64,000 nt of DNA, taken from contig NW_026262734.1 in the NCBI RefSeq assembly GCF_021869535.1, positions 98,461,285 through 98,525,284 of the forward strand. Reading direction: 5' to 3'. Position 1 is the first letter of the stretch. Every line of letters begins with the position of its first letter. This document shows positions 1 to 12,166 of the stretch, in pieces. A model generated the notes under the pieces. It saw nothing but the letters and a program-made list of their open reading frames with translations, was not told where the DNA came from and did no database searches. The DNA is from Mytilus californianus (taxonomy: Eukaryota > Mollusca > Bivalvia > Mytilida > Mytilidae). A program made the position numbers and the translations under genes.

Positions 1-90
1 CTAATTAAGACGAACCAGACATGGTAAAGATAGTCTAATAAAGTACTAACATATATTTCGGAAAGGTTTTAGTTTTACGTGCACACCACC
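1..90 (+). repeat. Dispersed repeat fragment, cut by the window edge
   Basis: This stretch resembles 40829-40905: both read AAGACGAAYCAGA, then a TAGTAAAGATAGTC-like run, then GTTTTAGTTTTACGTGC. The 40.8-kb copy is preceded by a block that is itself related to 5170-5255, so these are pieces of one longer dispersed element. Its class is unknown. Positions 91-486 hold AT-rich DNA in which I see nothing else. Confidence 0.55.
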
Positions 91-486
91 TTCTTTCTTT
101 TTCTATGATGACCATATGTTGTAACACTAAATCATACAATGGTAACGTTGCTGATGTTTTTTTCATACAAGATCAAATGCATGTCTTTGAGTAGACGTAC
201 ATTTTGCAATACTTAAAGAGTACTATTAAATTACAAACTGGCACTACACGAAAAGGCAGATTTACAACAATTTAAGCAGTCATGTAAATCTTTGACAATA
301 GTAACTACTTTTCTGCAAGATATATTTGCAGACCTACTATTGTTTATGTAAATATATTATTTCTTTGGCATTATTTAGGAGGTCCTTAAAGATATGCTAA
401 GGATAATTATTTTATTTCCATAGCTTGACTCATATTCCAAAGACATGTAAAGCCAGGCCATAGATTTGTATGCACTTTCCAGAATA

Positions 487-2290
487 GGAGATGTATGCAA
501 AGTTTAAAACTTACATAACTGTTTTACAGAGGTGTGGGCAGTTTTAAGAGACCGCGGTTCATAAAACATTTACAATCAATATACATGCTGTCAAATGTTT
601 GTGTTATATTTGCAACATTGTCGATTTTTTTCACGTATGTAAAGAAATGTATTTTATTTACTAATACTTTCCATTACCATAGTTATTTTTATAAATATCG
701 ATATTTGCAACATATCTTTACAGACGTATGCAAAGTTTTGAGAGACCGCGGTTTATTAAACATTTACAACCAATGTAAATGCTGTCAAATGTTTGTGTTA
801 TATTTGCAAATGTTTGTCGATATCGTTCATGTATGTAAAGAAATGTATTTTATTTATTAATACTTTTCATTATCATAGTTGTTTTGATAATATCGATATT
901 CGTAACATATCTTTACAGACGTATGCAAAGTTTTGAGAGAACGCGGTTTATAAAACATTTACAACCACTGTAAATGCTGTCAAATGTTTGTGTTATATCT
1001 GCAAACGTTTGATGATATTTTTCATGTATGTAAAGAAATGTATTTTATTTATAATACTTTCCATTATCATGGTTATTTTGATAAATATCGATATTTGCAA
1101 CATATCTTTACAGACGTATGCAAAGTTTTGAGAGACCGCGGTTTATTAAACATTTACAACCAATGTAAATGCTGTCAAATGTTTGTGTTATATTTGGAAA
1201 CGTTTGTCGATATCGTTCATGTATGTAAAGAAATGTATTTTATTAACTAATACTTTTCATTATCATAGTTGTTTTGATAAATATCGATATTCGTAACATA
1301 TCTTTACAGACGTATGCAAAGTTTTGAGAGAACGCGGTTTATAAAACATTTACAACCACTGTAAATGCTGTCAAATGTTTGTGTTATATCTGCAAACGTT
1401 TGATGATATTTTTCATGTATGTAAAGAAATGTATTTTATTTATAATACTTTCCATTATCATGGTTATTTTGATAAATATCGATATTTGCAACATATCTTT
1501 ACAGACGTATGCAAAGTTTTGAGAGACCGCGGTTTATTAAACATTTACAACCAATGTAAATGCTGTCAAATGTTTGTGTTATATTTGGAAACGTTTGTCG
1601 ATATCGTTCATGTATGTAAAGAAATGTATTTTATTTACTAATACTTTTCATTATCATAGTTGTTTTGATAAATATCGATATTCGTAACATATCTTTACAG
1701 ACGTATGCAAAGTTTTGAGAGAACGCGGTTTATAAAACATTTACAACCACTGTAAATGCTGTCAAATGTTTGTGTTATATCTGCAAACCTTTGATGATAT
1801 TTTTCATGTATGTAAAGAAATGTATTTTATTTATAATACTTTCCATTATAATGGTTATTTTGATAAATATCGATATTTGCAACATATCTTTACAGACGTA
1901 TGCAAAGTTTTGAGAGACCGCGGTTGATAAAACATTTACAACCAATGTAAATGCTGTCAAATGTTTGTGTTATATTTGCAAACGTTTGTCTATATTGTTC
2001 ATGTATGTAAAGAAATGTATTTTATTTACTAATACTTTCCAGTATTATAGTTATTTTGATAAATATCGATATTTGCAACATATCTTTACACAGGTATGCA
2101 AAGTTTTGTTAGACTGCGGTTACTTAAGTAAATGCTGACAAATATTTGCTTTTTTGCAAATATTTGTCGGATGTGTTCATGTACGTAAAGAAATGCATTT
2201 TATTTACTTCATAGTTATTATATGAAAAATTGAGATTGTTAGGATATTTTTACACATGTATAGCTTTGCGAGACTGCGGTTTATATCCAA
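487..2290 (+). repeat. Satellite: ~195-bp monomer, ~391-bp dimer
   Basis: The word GTATGCAAAG followed by TTTTGAGAGAMCGCGGTTTA recurs at about 726, 921, 1116, 1312, 1507, 1703, 1898 and 2094, a spacing of 195-196 bp. A degenerate copy begins near 532 and a decayed tail reaches about 2290. Alternate monomers are more alike than neighbours: GAGACCGCGG monomers alternate with GAGAACGCGG monomers, and TTTGCAACATATC alternates with TTCGTAACATATC. The higher-order unit is therefore ~391 bp. Small open frames here (for example 984-1250 and 1375-1641) are almost identical to each other because of the repeat and are not genes. Confidence 0.93.
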
Positions 2291-2365
2291 CATGTACAAC
2301 AAATGTAAATGAGGATCGTGATTAGAGCTGAAAGATGAAAAAAGAAAATAATCGATTCCCAAAAA

Positions 2366-4925
2366 ATTAAAAAATGATCTAATATATACAGAATAGAAAA
2401 TAATCATGACAATGGACATAAAATATAAAAAATAGAGAAATATGACCTAAATTATCATAGAATATAGATATGAAAAACCCCATCCAGACCCTAGAAAATG
2501 ATGTAATATATGTCAATTACTTCGCGTTTACGAAGAAAATGCATCCATATATTGTATACTATAGTAGTTTTTTTTGCAGCAAAGTTTACGTATTGATGGT
2601 TTTAGAGATCATGCGAATATTTAAATTGATGAAGTAGATATTGTTCTTCCAGAATTCAAAACAAAACTGATTGAAGATATAATTAATGATAATAAAAAAA
2701 TGGCAGGGTGCTCGGACAGATGATATTTTTTCTATTAGCATAAATAAGAAAATCTTCAAAGCCTTACTCCAGAACCATGAAGATATTTAAAACGTTAATG
2801 AGGAATTTTTTGAAGATCTTGCTTGTATAACAAAACACAAATGTTTTAAACATTTCATAACTTTCCTTACAGCAGGGTTTATAATTCGGTATGCATGTAT
2901 CCGAACGGATAATTTAACCAAGATGAATTGTAACAGTAAACTGAGCCAAGGCGTGTGTTTTGAATGATCCTATAATTTGAAAATACACGAGTATGCACAT
3001 ATACATGTATTTTATCAGAATGTTTATGTTTACAATTGAAATGTCTAATAGTAAAGAAAGAGCATGAATCAACTATCCTCAATAGGTGGCAAATGTGTCA
3101 CTTGTGTGTAAATGAAGGGATTTTCTTGACTGTGAAATGGTTCATCTTTTAGCACTACAGGGTTACTTAAAAGTAAAACCGTGTGTGTTAATTACCAAAA
3201 TTGATTTAAAAACGCTAATTGTGTTTAATAAAATCCAGACGTTCTCAAGAGATTGAAGTAATATGCAACTATACCAATTACGCAAGCCAAGGTTATGCCA
3301 GATAAAGACATCGGGATCATTTCTGTAATTAAACATGCAGTTTATATTCCTGAAAATGTGTTAATACTTTGAAAAAGGCAAATAACTTAAAAGTTTACAT
3401 GCTAGAAAATTATAGAAGAAATTAGAACAGTAGCATTGTATCTTAATTCTGTTGAGGTTACACACCATTTCATATTTAAAAGTAAAATGCATGTATACGT
3501 TTATAAGCTTATTACCTAAAAATATGTTGAAATTATATACAGTGAAACTTTATTTAAACAAATATGTTTTGTTTAAAAAAAAAATTCTCGTTTCCCCGCT
3601 TTTCATAGCAGATATAATTTATTCGATGCGAGGCAAATAATTTAACTTTTAAATTAGGTATAATCTCTGTATTTTGTGTTTAAACAAGAATAGAAATGAC
3701 CAACATTAATGAAAAAACTACATCAATTTCAATAATCTTCCTGCTCCTGTATTAGTTTTAATCTAATGATATATGCAGGTATTTAATCAATTCAGAATTT
3801 AAATAAAAATTCATGGTTCCTTTTCGTTTTCCGATCTGGACTTTAAATGTATAATGATCTAAAAAAATGATGTGAATGTTAGTCGTCAATATCGAACTCT
3901 ATCGCCCTTTTGTCATCAGAAACAACATATTAAAGTTTGAAAACCATTGGATGAAAGGTTCATAAGTCATCGCATGGAAACAACTTAAGCAGCCCGCCGC
4001 CCGTCCGAAGTACAACACTATAAAATCGATAACGGGATTGGAAATCCACTTATAAAAATAGCGAGTCATAAATATATAAATGTAAAATAAACCCTGTTTA
4101 CTGTCACATTCTGACATCCTCATGTTTATGTCGTATACTTATTAACTGGTGTTTGTCTTTGAGTCGCTTTTGTTTTTACTCAATGCCATAAGCAAAAAGT
4201 GTCGGGACTGATTTTTGAAACTTGTCAGCAACAACGCTGATATATACCTTATATATAAGTTTTATAAAAAAATCTGAAAAGAATTGTACACGTTAGAGAG
4301 TTAACAAGACCTGACGGACGGGCGATCGTCCGGTATTTCTATGTCCCCAACAACGCGTCGCACGGGGGACAAAAATCAAACGAGATCTTAAAAAAAATCA
4401 TTTTGAATTTAGATTCATATTAATTTGCACTTTGGTCTTCAGGGATGGGTGTGTTTTTTGGTGTTTTGAGTTCGACATGATGTACAGGCATGGTACAGCT
4501 GGTTAAAAACGCACCTTTTCACAAAGTGGGGAGACAAACCGACTCACAGACGATTAGCAAAGCTGCCTTTTTGAAGGGATAGGCATATTGCGCACATAGG
4601 CGTCAGGAAAAGCCCGAGAGAATTCGCAGTATTATAAGGCGTTTTATAACAGGTATACATGTTGCAAGTGTTTATGTAAATTAAAAGGGTTGTTATTTTT
4701 TTATGTGCATTAATGGAAATGTGGGATATACAAAGCAACTGGCCTATTAACGACACTAAAAACCAAAGCCATATAGATAACACGTGACTAATGCAGGATG
4801 GACAAGTATTGTTTTACTGCTAATCTGTAGTTTTAGTGAAGATTCGTTGATCCTTTGAATTGGAAGGTTAATAAGTATATTTAGTATTAAATCTATCAAA
4901 TTATAACATCACATGTTCACAAAAA
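2366..4925 (+). repeat. Direct duplication, copy 1 (~2.56 kb)
   Basis: From CTAATATATACAGAATAG to AACATCACATGTTCACAA the segment is nearly identical to 5539-8205 in the same orientation, differing by scattered substitutions and small indels. Neither copy has a convincing gene. Short open frames (2879-3082 and 3899-4123, minus) have no recognisable domain. It contains a hairpin-prone GGACG...CGTCC block near 4315-4335 and a GGATGAAAGGTTCATAAGTC stretch of a kind I recall from mollusc repeats. The class could be a large non-autonomous element or a local duplication. Confidence 0.9.
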
Positions 4926-5538
4926 AAGTCACCTTCATAAATGATTGAACAAAAACATACATCATATATCAGATTTTTTATATATCTCGTAGCTAGTGCC
5001 ACTTTAATATTGATTACACCTCCTCTTATAAGATTTAAAATATGATCTATAGAGCAACATAAAGTTTTCAACTGTACAATATGTCAAGCTCCTAACCTTT
5101 CCAAGTTGATCAAATGTGTGAATAAGCTAACAGGGACAATCAAACAAAACAATAACAAACCGACGATGTCCCAATTTTTGACAGACAAATGCAAAATATG
5201 GGGAAATCAAACAGAATTTGTGTACACCCTTTAAAAATACTAATCATTAGATAAACAAAATTTACATAGGTTCTCATGCATCCGGATCACTTTACCATAT
5301 ATTCATAAGCACCAAATGCAAAGGTTTTTACCATCTGGATTTTTTCTTTCCGTGAAGCGTTTTGCGTGGTTCGTGACGAACGTGTAAAAATACATAAAAT
5401 ATAACAAGAATCATCAATACAATCATATATTACAAACACTCGCTAACCACGAACAGTACCCGACTCCCCTCACCCCCCATCCCTCCCTTTACAAAAAAAA
5501 AAAATAATAAAACAATATAAAAACACTCATAAACTAAT
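4926..5538. other. Spacer between the two copies, with a dispersed repeat block
   Basis: No gene is seen. The block at about 5170-5255 (TTTTTGACAGACAAATGC, then AAAATATGGGGA) resembles 40718-40800. The last 60 bases are A- and C-rich low complexity. Confidence 0.5.
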
Positions 5539-8205
5539 TAAAAAAATGGTCTAATATATACAGAATAGAAAATAATCATGACAATGGACATAACATATAA
5601 AAAATAAAGAAATATGACCTAAATTATCATAGAATACAGATATGAAAAACCCCAGCCAGACCCTAGTAAATGATGTAATATATGTCCATTACATCGCGTT
5701 TACGAAGAAAATGCATCCATATATTGTATACTATAGTATTATTTTTTGCAGCAAAGTTTACGTATTGATGGTTTTAGACATCATGCGAATATTTGAATTA
5801 ATGAAGTAGATTTTGTTCTACCAGAATTCAAAACAAAACTGATTTAAGATATAATCAGTTATTATCAAAAAATGGCAGGGTGTTCGGACCGATGATATTT
5901 TTTCTATTAGAATAAATAAGAAAATCTTCAAAATCTTACTCCAGAACCATGAAAATATTTAAAACGTTAATGAGGAATTTTCTTAAGATCTTGCTTGTAT
6001 AACAAAACACAAATGCTTTAAAATGTTCATAACTTTCCTTACAGTAGGGTTTATAATTCGGTATGCATGTATCCGAACGGATACTTTAACCAAGTTGAAT
6101 TGTAACAGTAAACTGAGCCAAGGCGTGTGTTTTGAATGATCCTATAATTTGAAAATACACGAGTATGCACATATACATGTATTTTATCAGAATGTTTATG
6201 TTTACAATTGAAATGTCTAATAGTACAATAAAGAAAGAGCATGAATCAACTACCCTCAATAGGTGGTAAATGTGTCACTTGTGTGTAAATGAAGGGATTT
6301 TCTTGACTGTGAAATGGTTCATCTTTTAGCATTTCAGGGTTCCTTTAAATTAAAACCGTGTGTGTTAATTACCAAAATTGATTTAAAAACGCTAATTGTT
6401 TATAATGAAATCTAGACGTTCTAAAGAGATTGATATAATATGCGACTATACCAATTACGCAAGCCAAGGATATGCCTGATAAAGACATCGGGATCATTTC
6501 TGTAATTAAACATGCAGTTTGTATTCTTGAAAATGTGTTAATACTTTGAAAAAGGCAATAACTTAAAAGTTTACATGCTAGAAAATTATAGAAGAAATTA
6601 GAACAGTAGCATTGTATCTTAATTCTGTTCAGGATAAACACCATTTCATATTTAAAAGTAAAATGCATGTATACGTTTACAAGCTTATTACCTAAAAATA
6701 TGTTGAAATTATATACATTAAAACTATTTTTAAACAATTATCTTTTGTATATAAAAAAAAATCTCGTTTCCCCGCTTTTCATAGCAGATATAATTTATTC
6801 GATGCAAAGCAAATAATTTAACCTTTAAATTAGGTATAATCTCTGTATTTTGTGTTTTAACAAGAATAAAAATGACCAACATTAATGAAAAGAACTACAT
6901 CAATTTTAATAATCTTCCTGCTCCTGTATTAGTTTTAATCTAATGATATATGCAAGTATTTAATCAATTCAGAATTTAAATAAAAAATCAAAGGTGCCTT
7001 TGGGTTTTCCGATCTGGACTTTAAATGTATAATGATCTAAAAAAAAAAATCACAGTACATGTATTTGTTCCAATCGAAGGCTCAAATTTTTGACAACATT
7101 TCTTATTAAGATTAACATTTCATTTCAAATTAAAATAATGTTGTTTGCTGAATGATGTGAATGTTAGTCGTCAATATCGAACTCTATCGTCATTTTGTCA
7201 TCAGTAACAACATATCAAGTTTGAAAACCATTGGATGAAAGGTTCATAAGTCATCGGACGGAAACTACTTGAGCAGCCCGCCGCCCGTCCGCAGTACAAC
7301 ACTATAAAATCGATAACGGAATTGGAAATCCACTAATAAAAATAGCAAGTCACAAATAAATGTAAAATTAATCCTGTTTACTGTCACATTCTGACACCCT
7401 TATGTTTATGTCGTATAATTGTTAACTGGTGTTTGTCTTTGAGTCGCTTTTTGTTTTCACTCAATGCCATAAGCAGTGTGTCGGCACTGATTTTTGAAAC
7501 TTGTCAGCAATAACGCTGATATATACCTAATATATAAGTTTTATAAAAAATCTGAAAAGAATTGTACACGTTAGAGAGCTAACAAGACCTGACGGAAGGA
7601 CGATCGTCCGGTATTTCTATGTCCCCAACAACGCGTCGCACGGGGGACAAAAATCAAACGAGATCCTAAAAAAATCATTCTGAATTTAGATTCATATTAA
7701 TTTGCACTTTGGTCTTCAGGGATTGGTGTGTTTTTGGTGTTTTGAGTTCGACATGATGTACAGGCCTGGTACAGCCGGGTAAAAAAGCACCTTTTCACAA
7801 AGTGGGAAGACAAACCGACTCACAGACGATTAGCAAAGCTGCCTGTTTGGGGGGATAGGCATATTGCTCACATAGGCGTCAGGAAATGCCCGAGAGAAAT
7901 CGCAGTATAATAAGGAGTTTTATAACAAGTATACATGTTGCATGTGATCATGTAAATTTAAAGGGTTGTTATTTCTTTATGTGCATAAATGGAAATGTGG
8001 GAGATACAAAGCAAATGGCCAATTAACGACACTAAAAACCAAAGCCATATAGATAACACGTGACTAATGCAGGATGGACAAGTATTGTTTTACTGCTAAT
8101 CTGTAGTTTTAGTAAAGATTCGTTGATCCTTTGAATTGGAAAGTTAATAAGTATATTTAGTATTAAATCTATCAAATTATAACATCACATGTTCACAACA
8201 AAAGT
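5539..8205 (+). repeat. Direct duplication, copy 2 (~2.67 kb)
   Basis: Second copy of 2366-4925. The offset rises from about 3174 bp at the left to about 3277 bp at the right, and most of the difference is one ~104-bp block at about 7048-7152 that copy 1 lacks. Divergence elsewhere is only a few percent by eye, so the duplication is fairly recent or has been homogenised. Confidence 0.9.
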
Positions 8206-8329
8206 AAGATTTTAGCTATAACAGCGACATATTTCAGTCTCCTAGTACGTATTTGTTAGTCTTTAAGCTTCTTGTATTTCAGGAAAAAAATTCAAACCAT
8301 TATGAAACAAGTGAATCTGTGAGCTACTG

Positions 8330-8660
8330 CTCACTAATGATACCCCGCCCCACTAAAAGTTTAAGGTAAACAGGAAGTTGTTGAGTGATGAATCTTAAAA
8401 CGCATCACACGGTATAACTGACTAATATAAACACTGAAACCAAATTTAAGAAATCCTTGTAATGTAGTTCCTGAGAAAGATGCGACGAAAAATATTCATC
8501 GGACGGACAGACTGACAGATGGACAGACAGAGGTAAAACAGTATACCCCCACTTTTTTAAAGCGGGGGTATATAGTAATACAGAGATGTGGTATGATTGC
8601 CAATGAAACAACTTTCCATCAAAGGCCAAATGACATACATGCATGTTAGCGTGCCTACGT
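8330..8660 (+). repeat. Mollusc-type dispersed repeat (GGACGGACAG / GGTATGATTGCCAATG family)
   Basis: It contains GTTGTTGAGTGATGAATC, a GGACGGACAGACTGACAGAT run, an inverted pair TATACCCCC...GGGGGTATA near 8542-8571, and GTGGTATGATTGCCAATGAA. From general familiarity such words are very common in mussel and other mollusc sequence. It is non-coding. Confidence 0.6.
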
Positions 8661-9514
8661 TGCTACATTTGAGTTCTACCAATTACAATTCCACTACGAA
8701 CTGCTTATTAGAAAAAAAAAATATGTTGTCACCAAATGATTTATTAAATAGGACATCATTATATATGCTAATATAAATTTTGTTCCCTTGGCAAAATGCT
8801 GGGATCATATTGTTTAACCCGTGTCCGTTCAACAGTCCGTCCTGCACTTGGTATACTAGTATAGGATTATAAATACGGCTGATTTCTTTTAAATGGTGTA
8901 CCTGGTGTTAGAAAATATACTTAAGATTCGCATCTTGTCAGATTTTTCATTTTGTAATTCCAGGTTGCTAAATTTGGCATTTTGACACGATCGACAGAAT
9001 GTTGAACTTGGTCGATTAAAGTGAAATTTTGGCTACCGTTTGTAATGTTTGTCCGACTAACTACGCACACAACTCACACGTTTACATCATACAGAGTATC
9101 CTATATTTAGAATGTGTATTGTATCAGGATGTTGATTTTCTTTATAATTTTCAAAACTAACAGAATGACACAACTATTTCACTGTATCGTCCTGAAAATA
9201 CATGTAATATTTGCCACCGGACGTTGAGCAACCACCAATCAATCAATTCAAATTGTACCTCAACATAAAATTTTTGAAGCACTTTATTTTATTTATTTTA
9301 GGATACATCGTTGACATCACCATTGTCTATTTTTGTAGGGTTAAGCTGAAGATTCAGTTTTGAAAAAAATGTTATAATAAATTATTAGGAAATTTACGAC
9401 GGCGGGATTAAAAAAACAAACACTATTTAGATCCCGTTACATTCGTTTTTTCCAGTACCTATAAAAACTAACAAAAAATAAGTTATTCTGTATACAGTAA
9501 CATCACACGTTTTC
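8661..9514. other. AT-rich DNA, nothing identified
   Basis: No domain-bearing open frame, repeat or RNA gene seen. Confidence 0.4.
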
Positions 9515-9790
9515 TAACCCCATACCGCATAGTCAGCTATAAAAGGCCCCGAAATGTGAAACAATTCAAAAAAGAAAACTTACGACATAATTTATGTACA
9601 AAATAATGAACGAAAAACAAATATGGTACACAGCAACAAACTGAATTAAAGGCTCCTGACTGGGACAGGCACATACAGATTGTGGCAGGGTTAAACTCGT
9701 TTGAAGGCGTCAACCCTCTCCTAACCTAGGACAGTGGTGTAACAGTACAACATAAGAACAAACTGTAGAAATCAGTGAAAAAACTTTAAA
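9515..9790 (+). repeat. Dispersed repeat fragment (CAGCTATAAAAGGCCCCGA family)
   Basis: The stretch AGTCAGCTATAAAAGGCCCC, then GGCTCCTGACTGGGACAGGC, then AACCTAGGACAGTGGTGTAAC matches 24300-24560 in the same order and strand, with spacing that drifts. A weaker relative lies at 39105-39170. It is a truncated non-coding copy of a multi-copy mussel-type repeat. Confidence 0.7.
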
Positions 9791-10467
9791 GCTTACTTCA
9801 TCAGATGGATACAAATAGAATATATCTAACAAAAACACAGAGTGGACGTGGACGGGTACTTATACATATCAACAACCAGAAGACAACAAGAACAGATCTT
9901 AGAGTACTCGCAATTACTGACAGCTAGTTAAAAGCTTATAATAACTAATAAAAAAATTGAATTCAGGATACAATCCTGGATACTATCTTAGTTTTTAGTT
10001 TTTCTCCGTATATTTATAAGAACAAAGCCATCTATTGAAAAATCTAAGAAAAAATAAATTAAGTTAAAACAAGGCATTGTCCCTACATATCTATGTAGAT
10101 TTGTCGCCAAAATTGACGTTTCCTAAAATTTACGAACAAACAAAAATGGTGACCCCCATTTTTTTATTACATATTCCGATGTTACTCGATTCAAAAGTAC
10201 AAGTGTGCCAAAAATGTTAGAAATCGGGAGATATGCCATTCAGTATCGTGTATAAGTACACAGTGTGGATTATGAAGAAAAATTGCCCACTTGCAGGGGA
10301 AAATGACAAAATCTGGAGCAAAAATTCAACATACAACCCTTAGGTTAGAAGAAGACACTTCTTTTAAAAAAAGAAATAAAAAAAAATTAACATTAAGAGA
10401 TACAATCATAATAATTTAGTGCAAATAAAAAAGACGTAGAGAGCTACAATGACACCTTCTATGAGGG

Positions 10468-10690
10468 TGCGGATGGAGTTTACAGAATAGAGAATAATGG
10501 GCTAAAAATAAAGAATAGAAAAGAAAAGAATAGGCATAATATTTAAGAATAGAGAATAATGGGCAAAATTTATGAAGAATAGAGATAAAATGGCGAAAAT
10601 AAAATTAAGAAATAATACAGAATTGAAGAACACACACCTCCCTCCTTTTCCAGACCCTCTTCTATTCTATGACTGCTAAAAGAAAGAAGC
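10468..10690 (+). repeat. Purine-rich degenerate repeat (AGAATAGAGAATAATGGGC)
   Basis: Irregular reiteration of AGAATAGARAATAATGGGC-like words, ending in a CCAGACCCT block. The left end of the large duplication (about 2380-2495) has the same order: ACAGAATAGAAAATAATCATG, then CCCATCCAGACCCT. The two are probably related. Low complexity limits certainty. Confidence 0.5.
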
Positions 10691-12150
10691 ACCGTAATTC
10701 ATAGGAAAATATAGATTTGAAATATATTATTTTCTCTCATAAAGGCTCTGTATAGTTGAAAACAATGTCAACTAGTTATCATAATCTATACTTATTATTA
10801 GAGATGAAATTGATATCTATTCGTAATTTCATGAATCACAGAGTTAATTTTTTTTTAAAGAATAAAGATCAATCTCATCTGCTAAGAGTGTATCTAGAAG
10901 CAATCTTAGAAGGATTGACAGCCTTTATAACACTCATGTTGCGCTTGTAACCCTTGGAGTACTCTTTACCCGTCTCGGAACGTTCGATTAGTTTTTATCT
11001 GATCTACTTGAACCGTCTTTGAATTCTCATAGCATATATATGTGTCAAGATTCTTTTTTTATTGAAAACTTTACAGAAAATTGTAAGAGTGGTCAGGTAC
11101 ACCCCACTCGTTATCTTAGTTACTGAAAATAGCGACTGCAGTTCTTTTTCAGCGCATAACTGTTGTCCTAACCAATCTTGAACTTAAGTTCATCAAACTT
11201 AGCAATAAGATGCATCACAGGAAAGCAGTATTTCACATACCCCCCCCCCCCCCAAACAAAAACAACAAAACAAACAAAACATATCAATAAAAAAAATCAC
11301 TGTTACTAGTACCTGGACTATGACCTGTGACCCACAATGCTAGTTAATATTGGTGCAGTACTAGTCCATAACGTCTGTGCATTGATAAGAACTAATAATA
11401 TGTTCACAAACTCGGTATCAATACCAATACTCGGTAGATACAATCATGAAATGAGTGTATGCCTCTTGCTAAAATCAATTCACTTTAAAATTTCTTTTTA
11501 CATTTGAGCCACCTGTGATTTTTATATTTTTTGAAGCATTCTTTACAATGAATAACATTGCATGAACTTACCTCACTTTTTGAACAACATTTAAATATAT
11601 AGGCATTTGCATTGATAGATTCTGCCGGATTTGCAACTTGCATAATCAACAAGTTTATTTAGGTCACCTTTGGTACCCAAAGAACTAAAACTTTAATAGA
11701 ACAAACCTTTAAATTGAAGTTCAACCTGCATAGGTATTACAACATCGTGAACGGAGGAGTTGTACGTAAAAAAAAAGATGTCGTATGATAGCCAATGGGA
11801 TGAATACTTTTATCCGCCAGGGACCAAAGGAATTGGTATTAATAGCTTCAATGATAAGCATGATGTAAAAATCAAAAATGTGACTAGGTATATATAGACA
11901 CAGGCGCTTATCACCTTTTTATGTTTATATTGGAAAACATTCTTCAATATTTCATCTTATTTAGAGTTTTTAACTCTTATCAATGCGATTTAACAATAAC
12001 GGTAGTTTATATGTGTTGCCCCTCTTTCCTTATTTTCCGCCTGTGTGGGAAGCAAGTACAATGATAAATGTTTAAGACTCGAGTGTTAAAGGATAAATGA
12101 TACATTTAGTTATTTTAAAAAACTTTGCGTGAACTATTACAAAGAAGTGC
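10691..12150. other. AT-rich DNA with a poly-C tract
   Basis: No gene is seen. A run of 14 C residues lies at 11240-11253, followed by CAAAACAAAA low complexity. Around 11778-11812 a decayed GATGTCGTATGATAGCCAAT fragment recalls the GGTATGATTGCCAATG repeat. Confidence 0.45.
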
Positions 12151-12166
12151 AAGATATTACATTATT
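12151..12166 (+). repeat. Target-site duplication, left copy
   Basis: AAGATATTACATTATT, identical over 16 bases to 15170-15185. Retrotransposon sequence starts immediately to its right, in frame with the RT. Confidence 0.8.

Noticed and set aside
534-1641. Three similar plus-strand open frames (108, 88 and 88 codons)
   Set aside because: They are translations of the 195/391-bp satellite; their similarity follows from the repeat and there is no domain or splice context.
4544-6737. Hydrophobic minus frames (4544-4783, 6369-6737) as membrane proteins
   Set aside because: AT-rich DNA readily gives Leu/Ile/Phe-rich frames. The matching frames are not kept at full length in the partner duplicate.
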